Shown here: piece by piece, positions 31,411 through 40,846 of the stretch
Layout of the letters: each line of letters begins with the position of its first letter
Position numbering within the stretch: position 1 is the first letter of the stretch
From: Patescibacteria group bacterium
GTDB lineage: Bacteria; Patescibacteriota; Patescibacteriia; Patescibacteriales; BM507
Assembly (NCBI GenBank): GCA_027858235.1
Contig: JAQIDC010000016.1
Location: 1 to 52,555, forward strand
Length of the DNA: 52,555 bases
Direction: 5' to 3'
Notes under the pieces: model-generated
The model's database searches: none
The model's input: only the letters and a program-made list of their open reading frames with translations
What the model was told of the DNA's origin: nothing
Translations under genes and position numbers: made by a program

Positions 31411-31761
31411 TTATATTAATTCAATTTGAGCAACTTGAGCACCATCACCTTGTCTAATTCCAAGCTTTACAATTCTTGTGTAACCACCTTGTCTTTCTTT
31501 ATATCTTTTTCCTAAAATATCCATAGCCTTTTTAACAGCCAATTTTTGAGGCAAAACATCAATAAGTTTTCTTCTTCCTATTAAATCACCTGTTTTAGAA
31601 GCGGTTATAAGTTTTTCAACTAAAGGTCTTACAGCCTTTGCTTTTGCTTCAGTGGTTTTTACTTTTTCGTATATCAAAATACTAGATGCAAGATTTCTTA
31701 ACATCATTTCCCTTGGGGCTTTTTTCCTATCCAAGATTTTCCCTTTTTTTCTATGTCTCAT
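31411..31761 (-). CDS. rplQ: Large ribosomal subunit protein bL17
   Basis: A 116-residue protein of normal length. It starts MRHRKKGKILDRKKAPREMM, the standard RH...LgR..xxR signature, and ends with YTRIVKLGIRQGDGAQVAQI. It lines the exit-tunnel region of the large subunit. It is directly downstream of rpoA, as in most bacteria. Confidence 0.96.
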   Translation of the reverse strand: MRHRKKGKILDRKKAPREMMLRNLASSILIYEKVKTTEAKAKAVRPLVEKLITASKTGDLIGRRKLIDVLPQKLAVKKAMDILGKRYKERQGGYTRIVKLGIRQGDGAQVAQIELI

Positions 31762-31780
31762 ATATTTATATTATAAAATC

Positions 31781-32608
31781 TTATTCAGATTTCTTAGGTC
31801 TTCCTCTTTTTTTAGTAGGTTCATCGTCATTTGCTTCCTTAGCACTATCATCATCTGTAGCGACTTCTTCCTTCACTTTATCATCAACTTCTTCTTCTTC
31901 TTTCTCTTCTGTCTTGTCTTTTTTATCTTCAGATAAAGATGAAAATTGATCAATTAAAATTTCATTAGCTTGCCTAAATGCCTCAGCAGGAGTAATGGTT
32001 CCGTCTGTTAGGATATCAATCACTAATCTATCCCAATTGGTCATTTTACCGACACGTACGTTATCAATATCAATACCAATATTCAAAACTGGTGAAAAAA
32101 TTGAGTCTATTTCAAGATAACCAATTTCTGTTGTTTTCTCTTCTCTAGCTTCAATGGTTTCATAACCGATACCTTTCTTTACAAAAATTTCCATGTTTAT
32201 GTTTCCAGCCATATCAGTAAGTGTAGCGATATTTAAATCTTTGTTTACTACTTCAACACTTGAATCAGCTTTAATATCTGATGCCTTTACAATTTTTTTA
32301 CCGGCAACACTTAATGAAAGTTTTACAACTTCATCTGTAAACATCTTTATTCTTAACTCTTTAAGATTCATCAGAATTTCAAGGATATCTTCTTTTACAT
32401 GAGCAAGTGACATAAATTCGTGATCAACACCTTCAATTTTAACTCCAACTACTGCTGCTCCCTCAAGAGAAGATAATAATACTCTTCTTAGAGAATTACC
32501 AATTGTAATACCATAACCCGGAAAACAAGGTTCAATAATAACTTGACCTTTATTTTCTTGGTCCCCTTCTTTGAGTGAGATTTTATTTGGCAAGGCAATA
32601 TTTTGCAT
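31781..32608 (-). CDS. rpoA: RNA polymerase alpha subunit lacking the usual CTD, with AT-hook-like tail
   Basis: A 275-residue protein; typical RpoA is about 315-330. Residues 1-~225 are the alpha NTD used for dimerisation and polymerase assembly (FPGYGITIGNSLRRVLLSSL, the MSLAHVKEDILEILMNLKEL region, VRVGKMTNWDRLVIDI, TDGTITPAEA). After about residue 230, instead of the helix-hairpin-helix CTD that binds UP elements and activators, there is an acidic linker (EEKEEEEVDDKVKEEVA) and the ending KKRGRPKKSE. The RGRP core is an AT-hook motif, which binds the AT-rich minor groove. The order rpsD-rpoA-rplQ is standard. Confidence 0.95.
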   Translation of the reverse strand: MQNIALPNKISLKEGDQENKGQVIIEPCFPGYGITIGNSLRRVLLSSLEGAAVVGVKIEGVDHEFMSLAHVKEDILEILMNLKELRIKMFTDEVVKLSLSVAGKKIVKASDIKADSSVEVVNKDLNIATLTDMAGNINMEIFVKKGIGYETIEAREEKTTEIGYLEIDSIFSPVLNIGIDIDNVRVGKMTNWDRLVIDILTDGTITPAEAFRQANEILIDQFSSLSEDKKDKTEEKEEEEVDDKVKEEVATDDDSAKEANDDEPTKKRGRPKKSE

Positions 32609-32644
32609 AATTTTTAAATAAATTTTTTATTATATAATAATAAA

Positions 32645-33277
32645 TTACTTTGAATAAAACTCAACAATCATCTGAGCGTTAAGCTTTGTATTAACATCTT
32701 CACGAGAAGGCTCGTGTAGTACTTTTGCTTCCATTGTCTTGATATCAAGATTTAACCAGCCTGGAATCTCAGCATTTTTTAATTTTTCTTCTACACCTTT
32801 AAAAAATCTATTATTTGAACTTGATTTTTTTATTTTAATAACATCCCCTGTTTTAACAGTGTAAGAAGGGATATTTACTTTCTTATCATTGACAGTAACA
32901 TGAGTATGACTAACAATTTGTCTAGCTTGTCCTCTTGATGAACCAATTCCAAGTCTATAGATAACGTTATCAAGTCTCAATTCTAGAAGTTTAAATAGAT
33001 TATCACCAGCGTTACCTTGTCTTTTTTGTGCTCTATCAAAAGTAATTTTAAACTGTTTTTCAAGTATTTGATAAGTCCATTTAGCCTTTTGTTTTTCAAT
33101 CAATTGAGTAGCATACTCGGTCAATCTTCTTCTGGTCTGTTTTGCCCCATGCATTCCTGGAGGGTAATTCCTTTTAACAACTGCACACTTTGCTGTATTA
33201 CAACGCTCACCTTTAAGAAAAAGCTTTTCTCCTGCTCTTCGACATTGTCTACATTTTGCGTCTAAATTTTTAGCCAT
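32645..33277 (-). CDS. rpsD: Small ribosomal subunit protein uS4
   Basis: A 210-residue protein. The N-terminus carries a four-Cys zinc motif (CRQCRRAGEKLF, then CNTAKC), the C+ form. The S4 RNA-binding domain has LELRLDNVIYRLGIGSSRGQ, ARQIVSHTHVTVNDKKVNIP, and the C-terminus ends in LNAQMIVEFYSK. It is a primary 16S rRNA binder and, in many bacteria, an autoregulator of this operon. Spacing to rpoA is 36 bases. Confidence 0.97.
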   Translation of the reverse strand: MAKNLDAKCRQCRRAGEKLFLKGERCNTAKCAVVKRNYPPGMHGAKQTRRRLTEYATQLIEKQKAKWTYQILEKQFKITFDRAQKRQGNAGDNLFKLLELRLDNVIYRLGIGSSRGQARQIVSHTHVTVNDKKVNIPSYTVKTGDVIKIKKSSSNNRFFKGVEEKLKNAEIPGWLNLDIKTMEAKVLHEPSREDVNTKLNAQMIVEFYSK

Positions 33278-33356
33278 ATTATTTTATTCACCCAGTGGAA
33301 TAATTTCTTTGAAATTTTTGTTTTACAAAATTCCACAGGGTCAAATTAAAATTTAA

Positions 33357-33971
33357 TTATACTCTTCTAGGTTTTCTTGCTCTACAACCATTGTGAGGAA
33401 CCGGAGTGATATCCTTGATTGATGTAACATTTAAACCGTTTGAGTTAAGAGCCCTAACTGCAGATTCTCTTCCTGAGCCAACACCTTTTACGAAAACAGA
33501 AACTTCTTCAAGTCCTATCTCACGAGCTTTTCCTACTGCAATTCTTGTTATAATCTGTGCTGCATATGGTGTTGATTTTTTTGGACCCTTAAAGCCGGCA
33601 ACACCAGCCGATGCCCAAGAAATAACATTACCATTCAAATCAGTTAAAGTAACGATTGTATTATTATAAGTAGCTTTAACAAAAGCTTTCCCTGAAGTAA
33701 TTTGTTTTAAAATTTTCTTTTTCTTTTTCTTGGCTTTTGATTTCTTGGCATTTTCAGCTTTTTTCTTTTCAAGCTTAATTCTGATTTCCTCAGGTAGCTC
33801 TTCTAAGCCTTTAATTCCATTAACTTCTTCTTTAGAACTTTTAGTTAAATCAATTTCATCAACATCATCCTTCTCATCTTTTTTTGTAACAGCTTCATCG
33901 TCAGTAGTTTTTTTTGGATCTTTTTCTACTACCTCGTCTTGATTTTTTGCTGTTGTTTTATCATCACTCAT
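33357..33971 (-). CDS. rpsK: Small ribosomal subunit protein uS11 with long charged N-terminal extension
   Basis: A 204-residue protein. The core begins near residue 88 ([20 protein letters not shown]) and holds [38 protein letters not shown] and [15 protein letters not shown]. The first ~87 residues are an extension rich in D, E and K ([13 protein letters not shown], then a [10 protein letters not shown] run). Typical uS11 has about 130 residues, so this extension is unusual. It sits between rpsM and rpsD. Confidence 0.95.
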   Translation of the reverse strand: MSDDKTTAKNQDEVVEKDPKKTTDDEAVTKKDEKDDVDEIDLTKSSKEEVNGIKGLEELPEEIRIKLEKKKAENAKKSKAKKKKKKILKQITSGKAFVKATYNNTIVTLTDLNGNVISWASAGVAGFKGPKKSTPYAAQIITRIAVGKAREIGLEEVSVFVKGVGSGRESAVRALNSNGLNVTSIKDITPVPHNGCRARKPRRV

Positions 33972-34000
33972 AATTTGTTTAATATAAATATTTTTTATAA

Positions 34001-34396
34001 TTAAGTTGTTTGCGCGGTTGCTTTCTTTTGTCCACCAACAGCAACTCTTTTTCCACCACCCCTTACAGTTCTTGAGTTAGTTTTAGTCCTCTGTCCTCGT
34101 ACAGAAAGTTTTTTAGTATGTCTCAATCCTCTGTATGAATTAATTTCTTTTAATCTTTTTACATTTGAAGCAACATCTCTTCTTAAATCACCTTCAACTT
34201 TGTGTGATTTTTCAATTTCAGTCCTTAGTTTGTTGGCATCCTCTTCATTGATGTCTTTTACTCTTAAATCTGGGCTAATTTTCAATTTTTCCAATATTTT
34301 TTTTGATTTATCTGGACCAATACCATAAACATAAGTCAAAGCGACTTCTACTTTTTTGTGATTTGGAATTGTTACCCCTGAAATTCTTATTGCCAT
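34001..34396 (-). CDS. rpsM: Small ribosomal subunit protein uS13
   Basis: A 131-residue protein. It starts [20 protein letters not shown], then [14 protein letters not shown] (helix-hairpin region) and the C-terminal signature [20 protein letters not shown], ending in a basic tail that contacts P-site tRNA. The length is normal. It lies between rpmJ (33 bases) and rpsK (29 bases). Confidence 0.97.
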   Translation of the reverse strand: MAIRISGVTIPNHKKVEVALTYVYGIGPDKSKKILEKLKISPDLRVKDINEEDANKLRTEIEKSHKVEGDLRRDVASNVKRLKEINSYRGLRHTKKLSVRGQRTKTNSRTVRGGGKRVAVGGQKKATAQTT

Positions 34397-34429
34397 ATTT
34401 TTAAATATTGTTTACTTACTTTATAATAA

Positions 34430-34543
34430 TTAACCTTGTCTCTGTTTGTGTTTTGGATTTTCACAAATACAACAAACACGACCTTTTCTTTTAATAATTT
34501 TGCAATCTTTACAAATTTTTTTTACTGATGCTCTAACTTTCAT
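34430..34543 (-). CDS. rpmJ: Large ribosomal subunit protein bL36
   Basis: A 37-residue frame: [20 protein letters not shown], then [17 protein letters not shown]. This is the complete bL36 with the zinc ligands of the C+ form (CxxC at 11-14, a later Cys and His33). It fills the gap between infA and rpsM, the usual position in the spc/alpha boundary. Confidence 0.95.
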   Translation of the reverse strand: MKVRASVKKICKDCKIIKRKGRVCCICENPKHKQRQG

Positions 34544-34618
34544 AATATTCGAAATTAAATAATTTTTGACAAAAATCCAGCCTTGAATTTCAAAACTAAA
34601 ATGTTACTTCTAACTTAA

Positions 34619-34864
34619 CTACAGTCTAAAAGTAATTCTCCCCTTACTTAAATCGTAAGGACTAATTTGAACTTTTACTTTATCTCCTGGTAGTAATCGA
34701 ATTTTAAACATTCTCATTTTTCCAGAAAGATGAGCTAAAATTTCATGATCATTTTCAAGGACAACCTTAAATGTGCCGGCTGGCCTGAGTTCAAGAATTT
34801 CTCCTCTCATTTCAATAAAGTCTTTTGAACTGTCTGTGTTGTTTTCTTTTGTATTATTTCCCAT
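34619..34864 (-). CDS. infA: Translation initiation factor IF-1
   Basis: An 81-residue OB-fold protein. [60 protein letters not shown] are the standard blocks. About 12 extra polar residues ([12 protein letters not shown]) precede the usual N-terminus. It is the first gene of the operon, about 80 bases downstream of a near-consensus promoter. Confidence 0.96.
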   Translation of the reverse strand: MGNNTKENNTDSSKDFIEMRGEILELRPAGTFKVVLENDHEILAHLSGKMRMFKIRLLPGDKVKVQISPYDLSKGRITFRL

Positions 34865-34945
34865 TAACTAAAACTTGGCAAAATTTAAAAAGCTTACCAA
34901 ATGATGGTAAATTCTAAATAAAGCTGAAATTTTTATTTCCTAGTA

Positions 34946-34974
34946 ATTATATAGTTATTTACATACCTTGTCAA
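34946..34974 (-). promoter_or_regulatory. Consensus sigma-70 promoter of the infA-rpsI operon
   Basis: On the minus strand TTGACA (34974-34969), a 17-base spacer and TATAAT (34951-34946), an exact match to both hexamers and optimal spacing. The leader of about 75 bases carries a small hairpin TACC...GGTA near 34896-34912. This is the strongest promoter in the window and shows that the housekeeping factor uses the classic consensus. Confidence 0.9.
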
Positions 34975-35048
34975 GTATTACAATAAACCTGATAAGTTTT
35001 ACTTTATTTTTTGTAATTTACCAATAATATTACTAATATTAGTAGTCT

Positions 35049-36986
35049 TTATTCTAAAATAGCTTTTATCCTTCTGACGCCTGCGGAGGAGCTTTCTTCC
35101 TTTTTTATTTTAAATTTACCTAATTTTGCTATATTATCAACATGAGGGCCTCCACAAATTTCTTTTGAAAAAATATCACTTTTATTGCCAATTGTATAAA
35201 CTTTTACTTTATCCGAATATTTTGAATCAAAAACTCCTGTCGCGCCACTTTCTTTAGCCACGTCCAGTGGGACTTCTTCAAAAGAAACAGACAAGCCTTT
35301 CCCAATTTGCTCGTTAATAATATCCTCAATTTTCTGTTTTTGTTCTGTCGTTAGTTTTTCGGAATGTGAAAAATCATATCGGAGTCTTTCTGCTGTTATG
35401 TTGCTTCCTTTTTGACTAACATGATCACCCAAAACTCTTCTCATTGCTTCTAAAAGCAAATGTGCGGTTGTATGTAGTTTTGTTGTCTCTTCAGATGTAT
35501 CAGCCAAGCCACCTTTAAATTTTCCAGCGCTTGCTGTTCTTGAGAGTTCTTGGTGTTTTTTCAATTCTTCCCTGAAACCCGTCATATCAACTGTTAGTCC
35601 ATTTTCTTCTGCCATTTCAACTGTCATTTCAACTGGAAATCCAAATGTCGCAAAAAGCTTAAAGGCTACATCACCTCTAATTTTTTGATTACTTGAATCA
35701 AGCAGCTTTTTTTGTTTTTCATGTTCAAAAGAAGTTAAAAGCTGTCCACTACTTTTTTTTGCAGAAACAATTTCATTAAACTCTTTTATGCCATTGATTA
35801 ATGTTTTTCTAAACCTATCTTCTTCTTTGCTTATCTCCGCAATAATCATTTCACGTTTTTCTTCCATGTCGGTGTAATAACTTCCATATTCATCGATAAC
35901 TACACTTGCAACACCTGATGTGAAATTTTCTTTTACGTCCAGGTCATAAGCAAAACGCACTGCCCTCCTAATCAATCTTCTAGTAAAATACCCCTGATCT
36001 TTATTATCAGGAATAGCACCATCACCTATCAGGAACGTAGCCCCTCTTAAATGGTCCATTATCACTCTAAAAGCGATAGTTTCTGTTTCATTTTCTCCAT
36101 ATTTTTTACCTGTAACTTCTTCGATTTTTGCTCTTAGTGTTTCAAATATATCCGACATAAAAATATCAGGAGTATCATTTACGGCGACAGCTAGTCTTTC
36201 AAGTCCTCCACCAAAATCAATATTTTGATTTTTTAATGGTTCAAAACCATCAGCAGTTTTCATAAATTGCATAAAAACATTATTTCCAATTTCAAGGAAT
36301 CTACCACAATCGCAAGCTGGATGGCATGGTTCGTCTTTCCATTTTGATTTTTCGTGAAGTTTTAATTTATCACCAAAATCCCAAAACATCTCAGAATCAG
36401 GTCCGCCAGGCTCACCTACTGGCATATTCTCAGGGACACCAACTCGTGACCACCAATTTTCTTTTTCTGGATAATAAAATATTCTGCCATCTTGCATTCC
36501 ATTAAGCTCGGCCAAATCAACAGCGTCTGCTTCTATGCCAACATTAGAAAATTCATTTTTCCAAAGACTAACAGCCTCATTGTCTTTATCCAGACCATAT
36601 TTTTCATTACCTCTGTAAACAGAAATATACAATCTTTTTGGATCCAAGCCCAAGTCTTTAGTCAAAAATTCAAACATCCAAGGAATCTGCTTTTCCTTAA
36701 AATAATCACCAAGACTCCAGTTGCCAAGCATTTCAAACATTGTAGTATGTCTATTATCACCAACATCATCAATATCCATAGCTCTAAAACATTTTTGAGA
36801 ATCAACTATTCTTACCCCTTCAGGATGAGTTTCTCCTAACAAATAATTTATCATTGGTTGCATTCCTGAGCCAGTAAAAAGTGTTGTAGGGTCATTTTCA
36901 GGCAATAAAGAAGCGCTAGGAACAATAACATGTCCTCTGTCTTTAAAAAAATCTAGATATTTTTGTCTCAATTCGCTTGCTTTCAT
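35049..36986 (-). CDS. alaS: Alanyl-tRNA synthetase, short form without C-Ala domain
   Basis: The ATG at 36986 (MKASELRQKYLDFFKDRGHV) is chosen over an upstream TTG. The 645-residue protein has the class II core (VPSASLLPENDPTTLFTGSG, NVFMQFMKTADG, GGLERLAV), the tRNA-recognition helices and the editing domain with HTTAHLLLEAMR (HxxxH) and CGGPH (CxxxH), so editing zinc ligands are present. It stops at SSSAGVRRIKAILE. E. coli AlaRS is about 876 residues; the oligomerising C-Ala domain is missing. It charges and proofreads tRNA-Ala. Confidence 0.96.
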   Translation of the reverse strand: MKASELRQKYLDFFKDRGHVIVPSASLLPENDPTTLFTGSGMQPMINYLLGETHPEGVRIVDSQKCFRAMDIDDVGDNRHTTMFEMLGNWSLGDYFKEKQIPWMFEFLTKDLGLDPKRLYISVYRGNEKYGLDKDNEAVSLWKNEFSNVGIEADAVDLAELNGMQDGRIFYYPEKENWWSRVGVPENMPVGEPGGPDSEMFWDFGDKLKLHEKSKWKDEPCHPACDCGRFLEIGNNVFMQFMKTADGFEPLKNQNIDFGGGLERLAVAVNDTPDIFMSDIFETLRAKIEEVTGKKYGENETETIAFRVIMDHLRGATFLIGDGAIPDNKDQGYFTRRLIRRAVRFAYDLDVKENFTSGVASVVIDEYGSYYTDMEEKREMIIAEISKEEDRFRKTLINGIKEFNEIVSAKKSSGQLLTSFEHEKQKKLLDSSNQKIRGDVAFKLFATFGFPVEMTVEMAEENGLTVDMTGFREELKKHQELSRTASAGKFKGGLADTSEETTKLHTTAHLLLEAMRRVLGDHVSQKGSNITAERLRYDFSHSEKLTTEQKQKIEDIINEQIGKGLSVSFEEVPLDVAKESGATGVFDSKYSDKVKVYTIGNKSDIFSKEICGGPHVDNIAKLGKFKIKKEESSSAGVRRIKAILE

Positions 36987-37054
36987 ATGTAAATATTTAT
37001 TTATCAATACTTAATAAAATACTACATTATTATTATTATTATTTCAAGAATATT

Positions 37055-38098
37055 TTAATACTTTTCCATTAACTCGGTATTATTAACACCTAAAATAAAA
37101 TATGGTTTTTGTGAATCACTTCTTTTCATTATAATCCAATAAGGCTCGTCTAAAATAAAATTTCTTGGGTCCTGAGGCTTCATTACTGCATTTCCAGGCA
37201 TCACTATAGCTGCCTCATTCTCTACTCTTGCGCCCTTCTCATCCATATCAAATTTAATATTTTCAAACATCTGTGCAATAAAATAATCTTTAAAGTTTTT
37301 ATTGTCTAGATATTTATTAATCAGTTCAACATAATCTCTATTATGGTCAAGGTGTAATTTAGGAGCCTCAAAACTATCTGCTGAACTAATGGTTTTTAAG
37401 TATTCTTTATTATTACTGTTAATTTCACTCAACACTATCTCCGGATTTGTCATATCATATCCTTTAGCTAGGATTAATTGGTCCTCCTGGTCTTCAAGGT
37501 CTATCCTAACAATAAATTTATCATCAGATTCATACTTAAGAACTCTTACATTATCTTTTTCAGCTCCTGTTTTTGCATAAAAACCTCTCAACTTTTCTCC
37601 ATTAAAAAATACTTCTTTTTCAGTAAAAATAGTTTTGTACTCAACTTCTTTCAAGAAATAGGCATATGAAATAATATCTTTTTTAGCTAGATTCATGTCT
37701 AAGTCACCAAAGCTTTTACTTGGGAATTTCTTTTTTGACTCTTTGTTTATTATGTCAACCGTTTCTTGACCGTAGCCACTTTTAATATAATAACTCTTAT
37801 CATCCAAGTCTTCTTTAGTAAAAATAGGATTATTAAGTTTTTCAATCATGGTCAAAGCTATTACATCCTCAGTCCTTAATTGCAATTTTTCATTAAGAAT
37901 ATTTTCATTTAAATCATTCCAAGCTAAATTCATTGCTCCACCCCAAACATAATTTTCCTTAAAATAACTACCAAGATAGTCGCCCGTGATACTTGCTTTA
38001 GTATCCTGAACAACATGAGGCTGTGCTGGTAATTTCTCAGAACAGGCTGTAAGTAAAAGTAGAGATGCAATTATTGGAATTATTATTAGCTTTTTCAT
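37055..38098 (-). CDS. Secreted lipoprotein, unknown function
   Basis: The start at 38098 is chosen because MKKLIIIPIIASLLLLTACS is a signal with lipobox LTAC (Cys19). The mature protein (about 329 residues) is polar and mixed alpha/beta with no cysteine pattern; it contains AYFLKEVEYKTIFTEKEVFF and near the end PQDPRNFILDEPYWIIMKRS, then PYFILGVNNTELM. The closing segment reads like a modest enzyme-inhibitor or serpin-like hydrophobic end, but no family is assigned. It follows the methyltransferase gene by 20 bases. Confidence 0.75.
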   Translation of the reverse strand: MKKLIIIPIIASLLLLTACSEKLPAQPHVVQDTKASITGDYLGSYFKENYVWGGAMNLAWNDLNENILNEKLQLRTEDVIALTMIEKLNNPIFTKEDLDDKSYYIKSGYGQETVDIINKESKKKFPSKSFGDLDMNLAKKDIISYAYFLKEVEYKTIFTEKEVFFNGEKLRGFYAKTGAEKDNVRVLKYESDDKFIVRIDLEDQEDQLILAKGYDMTNPEIVLSEINSNNKEYLKTISSADSFEAPKLHLDHNRDYVELINKYLDNKNFKDYFIAQMFENIKFDMDEKGARVENEAAIVMPGNAVMKPQDPRNFILDEPYWIIMKRSDSQKPYFILGVNNTELMEKY

Positions 38099-38118
38099 AA
38101 TATTTTGTAGTAAATTTT

Positions 38119-38808
38119 TTATAGTTTCCTTAAATAAGCTATCCAAAAGTTTCTTTTATAATTTTGTCCGGAAAATCTAGTATACCCACTTTCTTTTATT
38201 AATTTTTCTATTTTAAAATATTTTGAATACGTATTTTCAAAGTCGTCTCTAGTGAAAACTCTTTCTACAAGACCCAACACAGGCATTTTATAGGTATTTT
38301 TTTCTGGCCCAGGGTTGTTTTTAAGTAAATATTTTGCATTTTTATCACCATCCAAACACAATCCTCTTACAAAAAAATATCCGCCGGGTTTTAGACATCT
38401 TTTTACTTCACTCAAGAACACATCTCTCCCCTTCTCATCAAGTGAGTTTGAGCTTGTGACATCAATCACTAAATCGAAGGTGTTAGCTTCAAATTTTATT
38501 TTTTTTCCCAAGTCGGAAACAAAATATTCAATTTCTAGATTTTCATTTTTTGCTCTTTCTTTCGCTATTTTTATGGCAGTATTTGAAATATCCGTTGCAC
38601 TAACCCTAAAACCCATAGAGGCTAAGTGGTTTGAATTCCTCCCTGTCCCACATCCTGCATCAAAGATTTTAAAACTAGAAAAATTTTTATCAATCTGTTT
38701 TTTATAATATTTTAGAAAACGAAGAAAAGTTGCCTGGGGTTTATCGTGTTTTGTAACTAGTTTTGATTCTCCCTTGTATTCATTTTCCCAAACACTAATT
38801 TGTCCCAT
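38119..38808 (-). CDS. Class I SAM-dependent methyltransferase
   Basis: A 229-residue protein. Motif I is FDAGCGTGRNSNHLASMGF, followed by an acidic end of strand 2 (ATDISNTAI) and FDLVIDVTSSNSLDE (motif IV). CLKPGGYFFVRGL is the post-motif strand. The fold resembles TehB/UbiE-like small-molecule methyltransferases; the substrate is unknown. It is 1 base from the SpoU methyltransferase gene. Confidence 0.87.
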   Translation of the reverse strand: MGQISVWENEYKGESKLVTKHDKPQATFLRFLKYYKKQIDKNFSSFKIFDAGCGTGRNSNHLASMGFRVSATDISNTAIKIAKERAKNENLEIEYFVSDLGKKIKFEANTFDLVIDVTSSNSLDEKGRDVFLSEVKRCLKPGGYFFVRGLCLDGDKNAKYLLKNNPGPEKNTYKMPVLGLVERVFTRDDFENTYSKYFKIEKLIKESGYTRFSGQNYKRNFWIAYLRKL

Positions 38809-38809
38809 A

Positions 38810-39580
38810 TTATTTTCTTTTTATTTCATAAAGGAAAATTGCTAGTGCATTTGAAACGTTCAGTGATTCAATCTTGTCGGAGATATTTATCTTTAGGCTT
38901 GTTTTGGATAGCTCTTTTATTTCTAAATTAATTCCATGACTTTCACTACCAAAAACTAAAATGTATTTTTCCGGGAATGTAAAATCTGCAACGTCTTCAC
39001 CATCAATAGCATCAGCTGTATAGATTGGTATTTTTTTTGAATCTTCTTTAAGAAAAGATAATTTATTGTCCTTGATTATATTAAGCTTGAATATGGCATC
39101 CTTAGCAGCTGAAATTGTTTTTTGATTATAGATTTCTGCACACCCTTCATCACAAACTATATTTTCGAAACCGAAAGCAAGACATGTTCGAAGGATGGTT
39201 CCTAGATTACCGGGATCTCCCACTCCGTTTAAATATATTGACGGAAGATTCTTATTAAGCTTACTGTCTTTTATTTTATACTGGGCAATAACACCGGAAG
39301 GCGTACTCAAGTCAGAAACAAAATTATTGATTTTTTCATCAATAATAAAAATTTTAGACTCAGGTATTTCATGCTTGGATTCTTTAAACTTATTGTGTTT
39401 TAGAAAATATTCGGTAACATAAATAGCCTCCATTTCAATCCCATCAAAAAAAGCGTCTCTAATTATCACAAAATTTTCTACCAAAAATGAAGAATATTGT
39501 TTTCGATACTTTTTTTGAGTTAATTTCTTTAATTGCTTTATTTTTTGGTTTTCTATACTTCGAATCTGTTTCATATACAT
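38810..39580 (-). CDS. TrmH/SpoU-family RNA 2'-O-methyltransferase
   Basis: A 256-residue protein with the three SPOUT motifs: NGVGDPGNLGTILRTC (motif 1), ILVFGSESHGI (motif 2) and ESLNVSNALAIFLYEI (motif 3), which form the trefoil knot that binds SAM. An N-terminal ~95-residue substrate-binding domain (SIENQKIKQLKKLTQKKYRK) is typical of RlmB/TrmH-type rRNA or tRNA ribose methyltransferases. The target cannot be named. The ATG at 39580 is followed by a second ATG two codons later. Confidence 0.92.
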   Translation of the reverse strand: MYMKQIRSIENQKIKQLKKLTQKKYRKQYSSFLVENFVIIRDAFFDGIEMEAIYVTEYFLKHNKFKESKHEIPESKIFIIDEKINNFVSDLSTPSGVIAQYKIKDSKLNKNLPSIYLNGVGDPGNLGTILRTCLAFGFENIVCDEGCAEIYNQKTISAAKDAIFKLNIIKDNKLSFLKEDSKKIPIYTADAIDGEDVADFTFPEKYILVFGSESHGINLEIKELSKTSLKINISDKIESLNVSNALAIFLYEIKRK

Positions 39581-39600
39581 ATATTACTACAAATAAATAT

Positions 39601-39628
39601 AAAAAAACAGCCCCATGTAATGAGGCTG
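39601..39628 (-). terminator. Rho-independent terminator after the MFS gene
   Basis: On the minus strand CAGCCTCAT, loop, ATGGGGCTG followed by T7. It lies directly after the MFS stop and before the SpoU gene. Confidence 0.85.
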
Positions 39629-39635
39629 CAATAAG

Positions 39636-40814
39636 TTAAGTAAATATTTTTTTATATTTACTCAGAGAAAAAATTCCCACTATTAACGCAATAATTCCTA
39701 GTCCAATCATTGAATCCTCCAGTGAAACGTGGTCAAGTATTAAACCAAAAATAAATAACGAAATCATACCAGCAACAGCACTTAAGCTTGAAATTAATGA
39801 CAATACAGTTGCTCTATTTTCTGGTTTAAGATATTTATTTTTCATCTCAGAGGCTATTGTGCCTGTTATTCCTCTTAAAAAACTACTAAAAGCTAAAAAA
39901 GAGATAGCAATATTTGAGGTCAGAATTCCCATAAATATAAGAGGTAAACTCATGAACAAAACTATTGTTCCCAATACTCTAAATTCTCCAATTTTTTCTT
40001 TTATTTTATGAGAGTTTTTTGTAATAATCCAGGCAATAAAATTCATGAAGAAAAATACCCATCCATAATATTTTGGTGACAATTCTACTAGCTCAAAGTA
40101 TGGATTTACAGTAAAAAACCATATTTTTGTAACAACATACATTAGAACGAAAAAGCCGACTATCCATTTTAGTTTTTTATGATTTGCGAGAAATAAAATA
40201 CTAAATTTAATATGGTTTGCTTTTTCTTTTTCGCTGGCACTACTTTTTCGTTTAGTTTCTTTGAAGAAAAATGCAACGAAGAGAGAAAATATAACACCAG
40301 GGATAGAAATAAACATTGGTAATCTTGGATTTATAGCATACATGTATCCCGAGAGAATTGAAGTAAACATAACAACGAAATGCCTTCTTGATCTAGCCTT
40401 GGATACAACTTTTAAGTATTGATCATAGTTTCCCTCTTCCTTCATAGAATCAGCTAGGAGAGCTACATTAGTTCCTGAAATTAGAGCAAAACTTGTCATC
40501 GCTAGAATGTTCGCTATCCAAATATCCAAAGGGCAATCTGCAAACGAAAAATATGTTATACCCGCTACAGCTATAGCGGAGCCCAAAATAATAACATTCT
40601 TTCTTCCTAGTAAATCAGCCCAAGCACTAGAGTATATTTCTATAATAACTAAATATCCCAAAACGATTGACTCCATAAAATATAGCTCGCTCAGAGTCAT
40701 TCCACCTACATTAATAATATAGGAGATAATAATTGGTCCCCAAAACAAAGGATCGATAAAAATATCAAAGAGCGTAAAAAGAGCAACATTGTCCAATTTT
40801 TTAAATTTTTTCAT
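39636..40814 (-). CDS. MFS transporter
   Basis: A 392-residue protein with about 11-12 hydrophobic helices. The loop after helix 2 has SSAWADLLGRKNVIILGSAI, the G-x-x-A-D-R-x-G-R-K motif A form typical of major facilitator proteins. A basic, Ser-rich central loop (FKETKRKSSASEKEKANHIK) separates the two halves. The ribosome site AAAGGGAG is 9 bases upstream. It is a single-gene unit between two terminators. The substrate is unknown; drug or sugar export are both possible. Confidence 0.87.
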   Translation of the reverse strand: MKKFKKLDNVALFTLFDIFIDPLFWGPIIISYIINVGGMTLSELYFMESIVLGYLVIIEIYSSAWADLLGRKNVIILGSAIAVAGITYFSFADCPLDIWIANILAMTSFALISGTNVALLADSMKEEGNYDQYLKVVSKARSRRHFVVMFTSILSGYMYAINPRLPMFISIPGVIFSLFVAFFFKETKRKSSASEKEKANHIKFSILFLANHKKLKWIVGFFVLMYVVTKIWFFTVNPYFELVELSPKYYGWVFFFMNFIAWIITKNSHKIKEKIGEFRVLGTIVLFMSLPLIFMGILTSNIAISFLAFSSFLRGITGTIASEMKNKYLKPENRATVLSLISSLSAVAGMISLFIFGLILDHVSLEDSMIGLGIIALIVGIFSLSKYKKIFT

Positions 40815-40846
40815 AATTTTTCTCCCTTTCTAGTTTTTTAACACAC

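Noticed and set aside
31652-33942. Plus-strand frames opposite rpoA, rplQ and rpsK
   Set aside because: They are Phe/Ser-rich reflections of Lys/Glu-rich genes and overlap firmly identified proteins.
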